Below the pieces are notes generated by a model that was not told the origin of the DNA, made no database searches, and saw only the letters and a list, made by a program, of their open reading frames with translations. From assembly GCA_016703425.1 (NCBI GenBank), contig JADJCA010000029.1, forward strand, positions 186,001-250,000: a stretch of 64,000 bases of DNA, read 5' to 3'. Position 1 is the first letter of the stretch, and the number at the start of each line of letters is the position of its first letter. The position numbers and the translations under genes were made by a program. The stretch comes from Myxococcales bacterium (GTDB lineage: Bacteria; Myxococcota_A; Polyangia; Polyangiales; Polyangiaceae). Shown here piece by piece: positions 35,243 to 44,941 of this stretch.

Positions 35243-36346
35243 ATGCTGAAGAGCAACAAGTTGGGAGTCAGCGTGCCGACGGATTCGCTGGCCGGCACGG
35301 CGGCAGCGCTGCAGCGGATGCTGAGTCCGATGGCGGGCTTCGAGAGCGGCGCGCTCAAGGCGGCGCGCGAGATGGAGCGCTTGCTCAAGCCCCTCGCCGG
35401 CATCGAAAATGCGGCCATTGCTAGGGCGGCGCGGGACATGGAACGGATGTCCAACCCAATAGCGGGCGGGGCCCTCGACGCCCTCAGTCGCGGGGCGCTC
35501 CACCGCTCGATGGCAGACCACGTGACACGGCTCATGGGGGGAGAAGCGATGCGGTCGCAGCTTGCAGCAATAGACGCGTTGGGACCCGCGCTCGACGCAA
35601 TCAACTCGACCAAGCCCATGCTCGACGCGACACGGTCGGTCTCGCCCGCCTTCGGCGCGGTCGCCCGAATCCACGATCTTCATCGCGTTCTCAACGCGCC
35701 GTTCGGCCTGAATAGCCTGGATGACGTCCGACGCGGCGTGACGGGAATTCTGGGGGAGTCTCGTGCGCTGGCCTCGCTCGATGCGTTCGCCCGCGTCCGC
35801 GATCAGCTGGGCGGATCACTTGGACTCGGGGCCGCCTCACAGTGGGACGCTTTCGCGGCGACCACATCGCTTTCGATTCTGGCCGCCCTCTCGTTGCCGT
35901 TTGATCGGCCCACAGCCGTGATGACGCTGGCAACGAGGGACCAGATCAGCGGGACCCTCGCATGGCTCGAACCAGCCCTTGAGCCGGGAGTGGATGGCTC
36001 ACCGAGAGTTATCGTCACCGCGCTCCACCCCCAGCAGCCTGCCGGCTCACAGCCGTGGAGAAAGCTGAAGATCGCAACCGGCGCAGCAATCAACTGCAGC
36101 AACTGCGGACAGCCGTTCGATTTGAACCTCCAGCTCTGGTTGACCGGCGAGGACCTGGACGTTTTCTTCCAGGGCGAGATGCTGCCGATTTGCGGAGCGT
36201 GCGGAGGCGATGGGAACCTGCTGCCCGACCTCCCGATGATCGCGCCATATCGGCTCATCGACGGTGGCGGCGAGGGCGACAGCACGGCGATCGGAAGGCT
36301 GACGCTGGTCGTCGACAATGCCAGGGAAGATGACGCCGACGAATAG
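35243..36346 (+). CDS. Unknown protein with 22-residue repeats and C-terminal zinc ribbon
   Basis: A 367-residue protein, 85 bases after the caspase-helicase, start ATG 35243 behind AGGGAG. Residues 26-91 contain three 22-residue repeats around the pattern MxRxxxPxAGxExxA (LQRMLSPMAGFESGAL, ERLLKPLAGIENAAIA, ERMSNPIAGGALDAL). The middle is helical and alanine rich. The C-terminal 90 residues include two CxxC pairs (NCSNCGQPF and ICGACGG) forming a predicted zinc ribbon. No family recognised. Its position suggests it belongs to the caspase-helicase set, perhaps as the protease substrate or as an adaptor, but this is inference from order only. Confidence 0.65.
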   Translation: MLKSNKLGVSVPTDSLAGTAAALQRMLSPMAGFESGALKAAREMERLLKPLAGIENAAIARAARDMERMSNPIAGGALDALSRGALHRSMADHVTRLMGGEAMRSQLAAIDALGPALDAINSTKPMLDATRSVSPAFGAVARIHDLHRVLNAPFGLNSLDDVRRGVTGILGESRALASLDAFARVRDQLGGSLGLGAASQWDAFAATTSLSILAALSLPFDRPTAVMTLATRDQISGTLAWLEPALEPGVDGSPRVIVTALHPQQPAGSQPWRKLKIATGAAINCSNCGQPFDLNLQLWLTGEDLDVFFQGEMLPICGACGGDGNLLPDLPMIAPYRLIDGGGEGDSTAIGRLTLVVDNAREDDADE

Positions 36347-36462
36347 GGTGAGTCACTCTCGAGGAGAGACGGGCTCGCGAGCTCGGCCTTGGAAGTCCGG
36401 TAGACCCGTTTGCCCTGGGGCGTCACGGCCATAGCCGCCGGCTTGCCCGCCTTGCCTACGAC

Positions 36463-36799
36463 GTGCTCAGCCACCAGGGCGCTACCTACGAGTTCCGTGC
36501 TTCGTCCAGCACGAACCTGTCAGTGCCCGAACTGCGGGCGATGTACCGCGAGGTAATCGGCCGGCCATCGTTGTCGAGTAGCTCGGCCTACCTCGTTTGG
36601 AAGCTGCGCCAGGCCCAGAATGGGCGCGTCCGCGTCGGGACGATCGACCGTCGGAGCTGGGGGCACGAGCGGCGTGAAGGTCCTGCCGGTCCGCGTGACC
36701 GCCGCCGAGGTCGCCGCCCTCGATGAGGCGTGGCGGCGCCTCGGGTTAGAGAGCCGGACGGCGATGATCGGGAGGGCGATCCAGGCGATGCTCGGCTGA
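36463..36799 (+). pseudogene. Small protein with C-terminal ribbon-helix-helix-like part, frame broken
   Basis: The first frame (MLSHQGATYEFRASSSTNLS, VPELRAMYREVIGRPS, AYLVWKLRQAQNGR) is followed after about 36640 by a second frame reading GVKVLPVRVTAAEVAALDEA, WRRLGLESRTAMIGRAIQAMLG to a stop at 36797. The second part looks like a ribbon-helix-helix DNA-binding motif. Joined, the product has about 112 residues. It could be an antitoxin-like regulator. The stretch 36347-36462 has no supported gene. The call rests on the natural continuation of the two frames, not on a known family. Confidence 0.4.
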
Positions 36800-36862
36800 C
36801 TGTGATGCAGGCGGCGGTGCCGGTATCATGGCCACCGATCGATCGCAGGCCGAGGAGCATCT

Positions 36863-38269
36863 ATGCAGAAGGTCGCCGCGTACATTCTGGAGCGCACCGA
36901 GGAGCTTCAGTGGCCAGACGCCAGGAGGGCCGAGGGTGACCGCCTACGTGCGGTCATCGAGGCGTGGCTCAAGAGCAAGGGGGCCTCGTCCGTTGACGGC
37001 ACCGGCACCTACGCCGCGGTCGACGGCAGCGACGCCAGCTACCAGGTCACGACGGTCGTCGATGGCGAGCGGTCGTGGAGGATGTTCGAACTCTCCGAGA
37101 TCACCCCGGAGGGGCGCAAGTTCGTCACGTCGGTCTCGGTTTCGGTCGGTCACAAGAACGTCGTCGTATTCGTCACGATGGAGGTCGGCTCCGTGGCGAC
37201 CTTGATCACCCGCATCGAGGTCGACCCCAAGTGCCCGAAGGTCGTTCGCGACCTTCTTGCTCAACCGGGCGGGTGGTTTCACGGAGCGTCGCGTTTGCGG
37301 GGGCTTTCGCGGGTGGACGGCTTCGACGCTGGGGATGCACTCGCACTCGAGATCCAGAACCAGGACCGCACGATCCCGTTCGTGGTCGTGTCACGCGTGG
37401 ATGGCGCGACCGCCTTACCGAAGCTCGACGAGAAGCTGGCGCAAGACCTCGCCGGCGTCGCCAACGTCTACAGCGTCGACGAGGACGCCTCGTGGGCACT
37501 CACGGACGTGCTCCGCAAGCCCCTCTCCACCTACGGGGGAGCTGTTCGGATCTACTGGCCTCGCCTGGCCGGCAACGACGATCCCTTCCGCCATCAGCTT
37601 TGGACTGCGACCCGGCTCCAGGGCATCGACGCCGACCCGAGGGCCGCACTCGATCGAATCCGACGGCAGGTGCGCACCATCGTTATGCGGGCATCGGCAG
37701 CGAGCGTAGTGCGACCAGGCGAGATCGACGACATTCGGGGTACAGCCGCGCGTTCGGAGTACGCCGTGTTGCAGGCGAAGGCGAGTGCGCTTGAAGACCT
37801 CAAGGCGAAGGCAAGCTCGCTCGCGGAGTTCAAGGACATCGCGGACTCCTATGCTGCCGACAACGACACGCTTCGGCACGAACTCGCGGCTCGCGATACC
37901 GAACTGGATCAACTCCGGGATGAGGTGCAGCGGCTCGAGGCCGACAAGCAAGCCCTGATCTTCCAACTCGGGCAGGCGAAGGTCACGCCCGAGGCTGCCG
38001 AGGTCGAGCCCGACGCACCGGATCAGGACGAGGCCGATCAGCCACCGACGGCCGGCGAGGTGCGGTTCTACAAGAAGACGCACTCGAAGCCGGCGTACGA
38101 CGTCCTCGTGCGTGTGGCTGACTGCGGGCACACCGCATGGCAGGGCTCGGCGAAAGCCGACAAAGCTAAGAAGGGCTTGGCGCGACTGCTGGGCGAGCAT
38201 CGCGAGTGGAAGAGCCTGCAGCACTGCGGGTCGTGCACCGGCGGCGGGATATGGAAGGTCCAGTGGTAG
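36863..38269 (+). CDS. Unknown 468-residue protein with coiled coil and cysteine motif
   Basis: ATG 36863 lies 6 bases after GAGGAG. Residues 1-270 appear to be mixed alpha/beta (VTTVVDGERSWRMFELSEI, PFVVVSRVDGATALPKLDEK, YGGAVRIYWPRLAGND). Residues about 300-365 are a coiled coil (ADSYAADNDTLRHELAARDT, DQLRDEVQRLEADKQAL). The C-terminal 60 residues have DCGHTAWQGSAKADKAKKG and HCGSCTGGGIWKV, resembling a small metal-binding or nucleic-acid-binding tail. No family recognised. Its place at the end of the defence island suggests, but does not show, a defence role. The gene is complete. Confidence 0.6.
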   Translation: MQKVAAYILERTEELQWPDARRAEGDRLRAVIEAWLKSKGASSVDGTGTYAAVDGSDASYQVTTVVDGERSWRMFELSEITPEGRKFVTSVSVSVGHKNVVVFVTMEVGSVATLITRIEVDPKCPKVVRDLLAQPGGWFHGASRLRGLSRVDGFDAGDALALEIQNQDRTIPFVVVSRVDGATALPKLDEKLAQDLAGVANVYSVDEDASWALTDVLRKPLSTYGGAVRIYWPRLAGNDDPFRHQLWTATRLQGIDADPRAALDRIRRQVRTIVMRASAASVVRPGEIDDIRGTAARSEYAVLQAKASALEDLKAKASSLAEFKDIADSYAADNDTLRHELAARDTELDQLRDEVQRLEADKQALIFQLGQAKVTPEAAEVEPDAPDQDEADQPPTAGEVRFYKKTHSKPAYDVLVRVADCGHTAWQGSAKADKAKKGLARLLGEHREWKSLQHCGSCTGGGIWKVQW

Positions 38270-38555
38270 CCGTCGCGCGGGCGCTGCGTTCACCTAGCGG
38301 TCGCTGAGTAAGACGCGCCGCGCGTCGGCGCGCTCGATTCTCCTGGAGACGGGCCCGCCGAGAACGCCCTCGGCGGCGCCCGCGACCACCTCAGCAACGC
38401 CTCCCTCGTTCTCCTCGCGCACGGCGAACGCTGCGTGCCCGACACCACGCCCCGCAACCCCGCGTCGGTCCGCCAGAAATGCAGAACCCCGAGAAGCTCG
38501 CACCGCTCGGGGTTCCGTTCAACGTTGGGTCGGCTTCACTATCCCGAGTCGAAAA

Positions 38556-38634
38556 TGGCTCCCCACCCAGGACTCGAACCAGCGACCCGCGGGGGCCCGC
38601 CGCCGGAGTGCCCGAGCGATCCACTCCCCGCGCC
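38556..38634 (-). other. tRNA-like 3' end, degenerate
   Basis: The reverse strand reads GCTGGTTCGAGTCCTGGGTG then GGGAGCCA, with the T-loop consensus TTCGA and a CCA end. The 5' part (CGCGGGGAGTGGATCGCTCG) has D-arm-like features. However the acceptor ends are not complementary, the T stem has two mismatches and no anticodon arm is convincing. It is probably a decayed tRNA or a tRNA 3' fragment left by integration. It lies just past the defence island. Confidence 0.25.
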
Positions 38635-38707
38635 TACGTTGCCACCCCGCCAATCGCGCGGCGATCTCGTCGGCGGCGACGGCCTCGGTGGCCTCGCCGC
38701 GCGCGAT

Positions 38708-38880
38708 GTTGTCACGCCCACGGAGGCCCTGGCGAACTGGTGTCGGGCGCCTGGGAGGTGGGCCCGAACTTCTCGTTTGCGCCGCTGGTGATAGGCCCGA
38801 GCGCGATCCCGGTCGTCACCGACGAGGCGGAGGTCGCGGTCGCGGTCGTGGGACCCTCCCTGAGGTCACACCCGCCAGAG
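38708..38880 (+). pseudogene. Remnant of Rpn-type PD-(D/E)xK nuclease (C-terminal half)
   Basis: A fragment beginning VVTPTEALANWCRAPG matches the middle of the gene at 46440 (VVVPTEALAKWCRTLR) at both protein and DNA level. After one frame change it continues VGPNFSFAPLVIGPSAIP and VVTDEAEVAVAV, which is the normal C-terminal continuation of this family. The N-terminal half is absent. GCGGTC hexamers occur at its end (38827-38850). Confidence 0.5.
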
Positions 38881-39129
38881 CTCTTCCAGCCGAAGCTCCA
38901 TCGCCTCGAAAGGCTCCACGCGCACGACCGCTTCGTCGGACCACGCGCCCAGACGCTCCCAGCGAAGGTCACGCAGCCGGTACGCCTCGAGCGTCCGCGT
39001 TCGCGGCGTCACGAGCCAAAGGCAGGCGAGCCCTTCGCGCGCGTAGAGGTTCATCTTGTCGCCGCGGTCGAAGGCCTCCGTCGCGGGCGAGAGGACTTCG
39101 CATGCCCAATCCGGCGCAAGCGTGAACTA
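38866..39129 (-). pseudogene. Uma2-family nuclease remnant (C-terminal half)
   Basis: The reverse strand reads FTLAPDWACEVLSPATEAFD, RGDKMNLYAREGLACLWLV, TLEAYRLRDLRWERLGAW and ends VEPFEAMELRLEELWRV. These are the last two thirds of an Uma2 (DUF820) PD-(D/E)xK protein; compare the intact copy at 63260. A TAG lies directly upstream of FTLAPD in the same frame and no start codon is available except ATG 39054, after part of the catalytic core. It is truncated and probably inactive. Confidence 0.65.
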
Positions 39130-39206
39130 AGGCCTTCCGTCGCGAATGCGGCCCAGCCGATCACGAGCCCAGCGAGCATCACCCCGATGGATCGCACCGG
39201 CAGATC

Positions 39207-39998
39207 CTATCTGGCGAACGGCGAAGGCGCTGGCGAGGATTTGCTTTCATAGGGATTTGGCTCCTCGACCCCGGCGTCTTGGACGCGAGCGGCCTCATCG
39301 GCTTCAACGCGCTCGTGGCTGACGGTCGTGCGGACGCCGGCGCCGTACATGCTCACGGCGACCGTTGCTTTGCCGCGTTCCCACATGAACACTCGAAAGC
39401 CCTTCGGAGAGATCGCCTCGCGCGTAGGCGGCCCGAACTGCGCCTCGCTCTCGCGCCGAAACGCCGCCAGGTCGCCTCCCTCGTGGTAGACATCGCAACG
39501 GTTCAACCGAACGTCGTCTCCTGTCGTGCAGACGAAGACCGTGATGCCGTCGAGTGCACAGATCACCTTCCCGTCGTGGATGGTCGAGACACCACCTTGT
39601 TGGTCGCAGATGACGCCCGCTTCGGCCATTGTCCCCCCAACCTCGGGTGCCTTCGGTGAACGACGAAGTTTCGCTAACTCGGTGGCCGCATGTGATCGCT
39701 GCGCCTGTTGCTGACGGGCAGTAGCGTCTCGACGCCGACGTGCCTCGGCCTCGGTCTCAACCTCGCGCTGAGAGCGTTCGGCCTGCCGAACGCGGGCTAC
39801 CGCACGTTCCTCCTGCTCGAGCGCGGTGCAACGCTGGCGCTCGATGGCGTCTGCGACCTGGCTCCGCTGCTGGCCAGACAGCGCGCTTCCGAATTGGCTG
39901 CCGCGCAGTTGCCCCCAGCACTGCTCCGACGCCGTTCGGTATCCCGCTGCGCAACTTGTTAGCAAGAGAAGCGCCGTTGCCGTCGCGTGTCGCATCAC
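39207..39998 (-). CDS. Lipoprotein with coiled-coil N-terminal part
   Basis: A 263-residue protein with a lipoprotein signal (MMRHATATALLLLTSC, Cys16). Residues 45-115 are rich in Gln, Glu and Arg and form a coiled coil (ALEQEERAVARVRQAERSQR). Residues 120-225 look globular with paired cysteines (VICDQQGGVSTIHDGKVICA and VFVCTTGDDVRLNRCDVY) and a beta-rich end (GFRVFMWERGKATVAVSMYG). No family recognised. It is likely anchored in the outer or inner membrane. The 310 bases upstream (39999-40308) contain no gene, only the direct repeat at 40184. Confidence 0.65.
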   Translation of the reverse strand: MMRHATATALLLLTSCAAGYRTASEQCWGQLRGSQFGSALSGQQRSQVADAIERQRCTALEQEERAVARVRQAERSQREVETEAEARRRRDATARQQQAQRSHAATELAKLRRSPKAPEVGGTMAEAGVICDQQGGVSTIHDGKVICALDGITVFVCTTGDDVRLNRCDVYHEGGDLAAFRRESEAQFGPPTREAISPKGFRVFMWERGKATVAVSMYGAGVRTTVSHERVEADEAARVQDAGVEEPNPYESKSSPAPSPFAR

Positions 39999-40183
39999 TC
40001 CCCCAGAACCGCGTCAGCGTAGCGCATTCCCGGCTCCCCGTTCCCCGGTCCAGTTCCGGCCCCTCGGGCGGGAACCACCAGGGCACCCATCGCCGAACGG
40101 CACGCGCTACCCCCATGCTACCGGCATCGTCGCGCGCGTCTCCGAAGCTAGTGGGAGCGGCACGGCCCGCCCTGGAGCACGCA

Positions 40184-40227
40184 GCATTCAGTGGGTTAGC
40201 CCCTCAGCCTTCTCGCTCAGCCTCAGC
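40184..40227. repeat. Direct repeat copy 1 flanking MBL/Imm-like cassette
   Basis: The sequence GCATTCAGTGGGTTAGCCCC followed by TCAGCCTTCTCGCTCAGC recurs at 41994-42038 with three or four differences. Each copy runs into a low-complexity CCTCAGCCTCAGC tail. The two copies bracket the two genes at 40309-41971. Confidence 0.75.
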
Positions 40228-40308
40228 AGCCTCGCGGCCCTTGCCGCCCGCCACATACCCTGCACCGAGCCATCGACGAGGCCATGGTCGCGATCGTAGA
40301 GTCGCCCA

Positions 40309-41445
40309 GTGGCCAAGCTCACCGCGATACCCGTTGGACAAGGCGACGCGTTCTTGTTGGAGCGAGCCGACGGGAAGATCGTCCTTGTGGATGGGGGGCG
40401 AGCGCGGTCATCGCTCGCGGGACAGGTGTCCCTTGCGACCTCGAACATCGACGTAGTCGTGTGCACCCACGCCGACGCCGATCATGCGGAAGGCCTTATC
40501 GGGCTGCTCGAGTCGTCGCTCGTGCCTATCCGAGAGGTCTGGCTTCCCGGGCGCTGGTCATCACGCCTCGAAGATCTGTGTCGTGACCAGGCCTCCTTCC
40601 TCCAAGAGCTTCACCACGATGTTCACAATGCGGAAGGAGGTGCCGACCTCGAGAAGATTGCTGAGGGGGAGCTCCCTCGCGGCGAATCGACGACAGACTT
40701 CGATCCCGAACTGCTCGGAGCAGCGTTGGAACACGAAGAACGCCTCGAGCCGGATCTTCTCAGCGCGTCGGCACATCCTGCTTGGTGGCTGCCATGGGCC
40801 GAGATGTGGCCTGGGTTCCACGGCCCCAACGCCCCCAAGTGGCAGCTATGGATCGACGCAGTGCAGACCGCGGTTCGCATCCGCGACGTTGCGCGCGCTG
40901 CGCATCACCACGGGGCGCGGCTTCGATGGTTCGACTTCGACGAGGTGAACGTTAATCGGGCCCCACCTTCTGGCGGCGAGCCGTTCCTTTACCCGCTCAA
41001 CTCGGTCGAACTGACCAAGCGTCACGCCCTGCGGAAACTCGGCGCGCTTCACTTCTTGGCTCTCAGCGTGGCCAACCGCGAGTCCTTGGTGTTCCTCGCG
41101 CCCCAGACGGACGACGACACGCCGGTCCTCTTCGCAGCTGACTCCGATCTGGCGTGCGGCCGCGTTCCCGGAACGAGCCGCACGCTCGCCGTGACGGCAC
41201 CGCACCACGGGTCCGAGGCGAACAAGACTGCGTATGTGACCGTGTCTCGGGCGGCCGCGAACGTCGTGTGGGTTCGGAGCGACGGGAACTACAAGAAGCG
41301 TCCGGGACCGGCCTTCCTCGGTGAAAAGGCGCGTGTCTGCACGTTGTGCCGCAGCGGCGGCGCTTCCAAGCAGACTGTCCGCCTTGATGACACGCCTTCC
41401 GGATGGACGCTCGCGGAGGGCGTGCGCGGCTGCAACTGCAAGTAG
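40309..41445 (+). CDS. MBL-fold metallo-hydrolase (ComEC-like beta-lactamase domain)
   Basis: A 378-residue protein from a GTG at 40309. The metal-binding motif is THADADH (H54, D56, D58, H59), preceded by the usual VGQGDAFLLERADGKIVLVDGG, and followed late by AADSD and TAPHHGSEANKTAY. This arrangement is that of the ComEC/Rec2-type MBL hydrolases. Between residues 95 and 220 there is a long helical insertion not found in the minimal fold. Stand-alone members occur in defence and competence contexts as predicted nucleases. The C-terminus holds CTLCRSGG and CNC, possibly a metal knuckle. The neighbour downstream may be co-transcribed. Confidence 0.78.
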   Translation: MAKLTAIPVGQGDAFLLERADGKIVLVDGGRARSSLAGQVSLATSNIDVVVCTHADADHAEGLIGLLESSLVPIREVWLPGRWSSRLEDLCRDQASFLQELHHDVHNAEGGADLEKIAEGELPRGESTTDFDPELLGAALEHEERLEPDLLSASAHPAWWLPWAEMWPGFHGPNAPKWQLWIDAVQTAVRIRDVARAAHHHGARLRWFDFDEVNVNRAPPSGGEPFLYPLNSVELTKRHALRKLGALHFLALSVANRESLVFLAPQTDDDTPVLFAADSDLACGRVPGTSRTLAVTAPHHGSEANKTAYVTVSRAAANVVWVRSDGNYKKRPGPAFLGEKARVCTLCRSGGASKQTVRLDDTPSGWTLAEGVRGCNCK

Positions 41446-41554
41446 ATCGTTGGACGAGGCCAGGCCGCGAGGCTCGGATTCAACAGCCGGCCGCCGAGGT
41501 CTTCGCGGAAGGGTGACCGCGCGATGTGGTACGCCTGACTTCGACGAGGTTGCC

Positions 41555-41971
41555 GTGGTCGAAACCCCGAAGCACGTGAGTGGCGCAGAGCTCGTCGTGA
41601 ACGCGTTTGGGTACTGGCCTTCGTTCCACGACGCGCGCATCGAGGGCGTGCGGCTCGACCGTGCTGGTGGAGGCGCCGTGATGTTTAGACTCCACGCGTT
41701 CGAGATGACGCGTGAAACGGATGCACGCGGCTGCTTCAGGGTCACGAAGCGCCATGTGGTGCACCTTCGTTTCGATGACGTCGCGGACGTTTTGATTCCG
41801 GAGCGCGACGACACACTTTTGGGTCTCGAGATCGGGAGCGAACTCGGCAGCGACGGGCGATTTCTCGTTGTTGTCGAGAGCGCAATCGGAAACGAGGACG
41901 AAGGCTACGGCGGGTCGTTCCGCGCTCGCTCCGGTGTCGTGCTCGATGTCGTCCCGCTCGCTGCCGAATAG
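41555..41971 (+). CDS. Imm50-like small protein (predicted immunity family)
   Basis: I favour the GTG at 41555 (VETPKHVSGAELVVNAFGYW), 5 bases after GACGAGG, for 138 residues; GTG 41513 is an alternative. The segment VVNAFGYWPSFHDARIEGV followed by RLDRAGGGAVMFRLHAFEM resembles the Imm50-type immunity protein pattern, where a conserved W-P-S-F-H-D is followed by beta-strands. The rest is beta-rich (VVHLRFDDVADVLI, GSDGRFLVVVESAIG). Such proteins neutralise polymorphic toxins, but no toxin is adjacent. Assignment is from pattern recall and is moderate. Confidence 0.55.
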   Translation: MVETPKHVSGAELVVNAFGYWPSFHDARIEGVRLDRAGGGAVMFRLHAFEMTRETDARGCFRVTKRHVVHLRFDDVADVLIPERDDTLLGLEIGSELGSDGRFLVVVESAIGNEDEGYGGSFRARSGVVLDVVPLAAE

Positions 41972-41993
41972 GCATTGCCCTGCAGGGGTCGGC

Positions 41994-42038
41994 GCATTCA
42001 GTGGGTTCGCCCCCTCAGCCTTCTCGCCCAGCCTCAGC
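41994..42038. repeat. Direct repeat copy 2
   Basis: Second copy of the element at 40184, here GCATTCAGTGGGTTCGCCCC and TCAGCCTTCTCGCCCAGC, followed by CCTCAGCCC and more CTCAGGCTCAGC repeats up to about 42060. It lies between the Imm-like gene and the 3' end of recQ. Confidence 0.75.
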
Positions 42039-42067
42039 CCTCTTGCTCAGGCTCAGCCTCCCGCCTG

Positions 42068-43717
<1,650 letters not shown>

Positions 43718-43718
43718 C

Positions 43719-44597
43719 TCAGGACTCCACGAAGATGAGCTCGGTCAGATCGGCGCGGAGCGAGAGGGTGGGGGACTGCGAATGGAGCAGGGACGAGAGA
43801 GGAACATTCGCGGCGTGCCGAAGGACCACGCGGTCCGGCTTCGGCGCGCCGCCGGACCCGTGGCTTGCTAGCCACTCGAGGAAAGTGCCCGTGAAGCTCT
43901 CGGCGTAGCGCTTGGTCAGAAACTCCATGCAGCGGCGAAAGAGCTTCGGCAGGATCAGCGCGCCGTGGGGGCCCACGGAGCGTGCGCCGTGGAGCACGAA
44001 GCCGCTCTTCGTGGCGTCGTCGCGCCAGATGCCGACACGCTTGGCGCGCGCGCGGCGCGCCACGTCGCGGAACAGCTTGCGGTGCACCTCGGGCATCGAG
44101 GTGTACGCGAGCGGGTACACGTGTCCCCCTTCGAGCATCGCGTGGGTAGCGCTCGTGCGCACGAGCTCGGGCGTGGCGCGGTGGCGCTTGGCGCGCGCAC
44201 CCTGGCGTGGCGGAAGGACGTACGCGATGACTCGTCCGTGCGCGTCGACCGCGTTAGCCAAGAGCGTCACGGGCACAGCGGGCGGAGTCGCGGCGATGAT
44301 CGTGGTCGCGTCGGCCGCGAACTGCACGCCCGTGACACCGAGCCACGCGAGGAGCGCGTCGCGGGCGCTCTCGCCGCGCGGCTGGCACGCTTGCGCGTAG
44401 TGGAGCTCGGGCGCGTCGATGCCTTCGAGCCGAAGCTGCACGCTCCCGTCGGTTGCGCCCCTCCTTAATAGACGCGAGCGGCGGAGGGCCTCGAAGCGCG
44501 CAGGCTCTTTGGCAAAGAACCGCACGGAATCGCCATCCGGCGCGTAACCAGGGAGAAGAATCCAGCCATCGAGGGCTTCGTAGAGGGGAATGAACAT
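43719..44597 (-). CDS. Staphylococcal nuclease-like (SNase) domain protein
   Basis: Start at ATG 44597 (MFIPLYEALDGWILLPGYAP) gives 292 residues; the open frame further upstream only reads the repeat arrays. The SNase core is visible: PDGDSVRFFA, VQLRLEGIDAPELHY (with the catalytic Arg, Asp and Glu positions R-L-E-G-I-D-A-P-E), GESARDALLAWL, and later AHGRVIAYVLPP with ARAKRVGIWRD. SNase-fold proteins cut DNA or RNA with calcium. There is no signal peptide, so it probably acts in the cytosol. It ends one base before recQ on the same strand, suggesting a nuclease-helicase pair. The C-terminal 90 residues are unassigned. Confidence 0.8.
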   Translation of the reverse strand: MFIPLYEALDGWILLPGYAPDGDSVRFFAKEPARFEALRRSRLLRRGATDGSVQLRLEGIDAPELHYAQACQPRGESARDALLAWLGVTGVQFAADATTIIAATPPAVPVTLLANAVDAHGRVIAYVLPPRQGARAKRHRATPELVRTSATHAMLEGGHVYPLAYTSMPEVHRKLFRDVARRARAKRVGIWRDDATKSGFVLHGARSVGPHGALILPKLFRRCMEFLTKRYAESFTGTFLEWLASHGSGGAPKPDRVVLRHAANVPLSSLLHSQSPTLSLRADLTELIFVES

Positions 44598-44624
44598 GGC
44601 GTGACCGAGAGTTGAGGCGGGTTG

Positions 44625-44941
44625 ATGGAAAAATGAGTTCCCGCGCGGCGGCGCATGCTTCCGCGACGGCGCTCGGGCTTTGCGTGGTGGAGCCGACGCC
44701 TTGCGCGACGGGGAAGGGGGCTTCGCGTTCGGGTGACCAACGTTCTGTGACGGCGCGAACAGCTCCGTGAATGGCCGCGAGTGCTTCCGCGCTCGCACGT
44801 GAGCCTTCCTTGCTCGGGCGCGGTGCTTCGTTGTCCAGACGAGAGCCTTGCGTGGTGGCTCGCGCACCTCCGCGCTCGGGAGCGGAAGCTTCGTTGTCCG
44901 CAGGCGAGCCTTCATAAACCGCGGAAATGCCTTGATGGCCC
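44625..44941 (-). repeat. 21-bp degenerate tandem repeat array, reverse orientation
   Basis: Read on the reverse strand, about 15 units of exactly 21 bases follow one another with the core CGCGGAAGC or ACGAAGC at the same place in each unit (for example CCGTCGCGGAAGCATGCGCC, CGAGCGCGGAAGCACTCGCG, CCGAACGCGAAGCCCCCTTC). Individual units are only 50-65% alike, so the array is old or selected. One frame of it encodes seven-residue repeats with Glu/Gln at a fixed place (RLDNEAP, RPSKEGS, RASAEAL). No start and no ribosome site supports a protein. Confidence 0.75.

Noticed and set aside
38556..38634. A functional tRNA gene on the reverse strand
   Set aside because: T-loop and CCA are present, but acceptor strands do not pair, the T stem has mismatches and no anticodon loop can be placed. 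Kept only as a degenerate tRNA-like sequence.
44600..44915. N-terminal extension of the SNase-like protein (Arg/Lys/Pro-rich, 106 residues)
   Set aside because: It is the translation of the 21-bp repeat array in an open frame; the SNase fold begins at ATG 44597.
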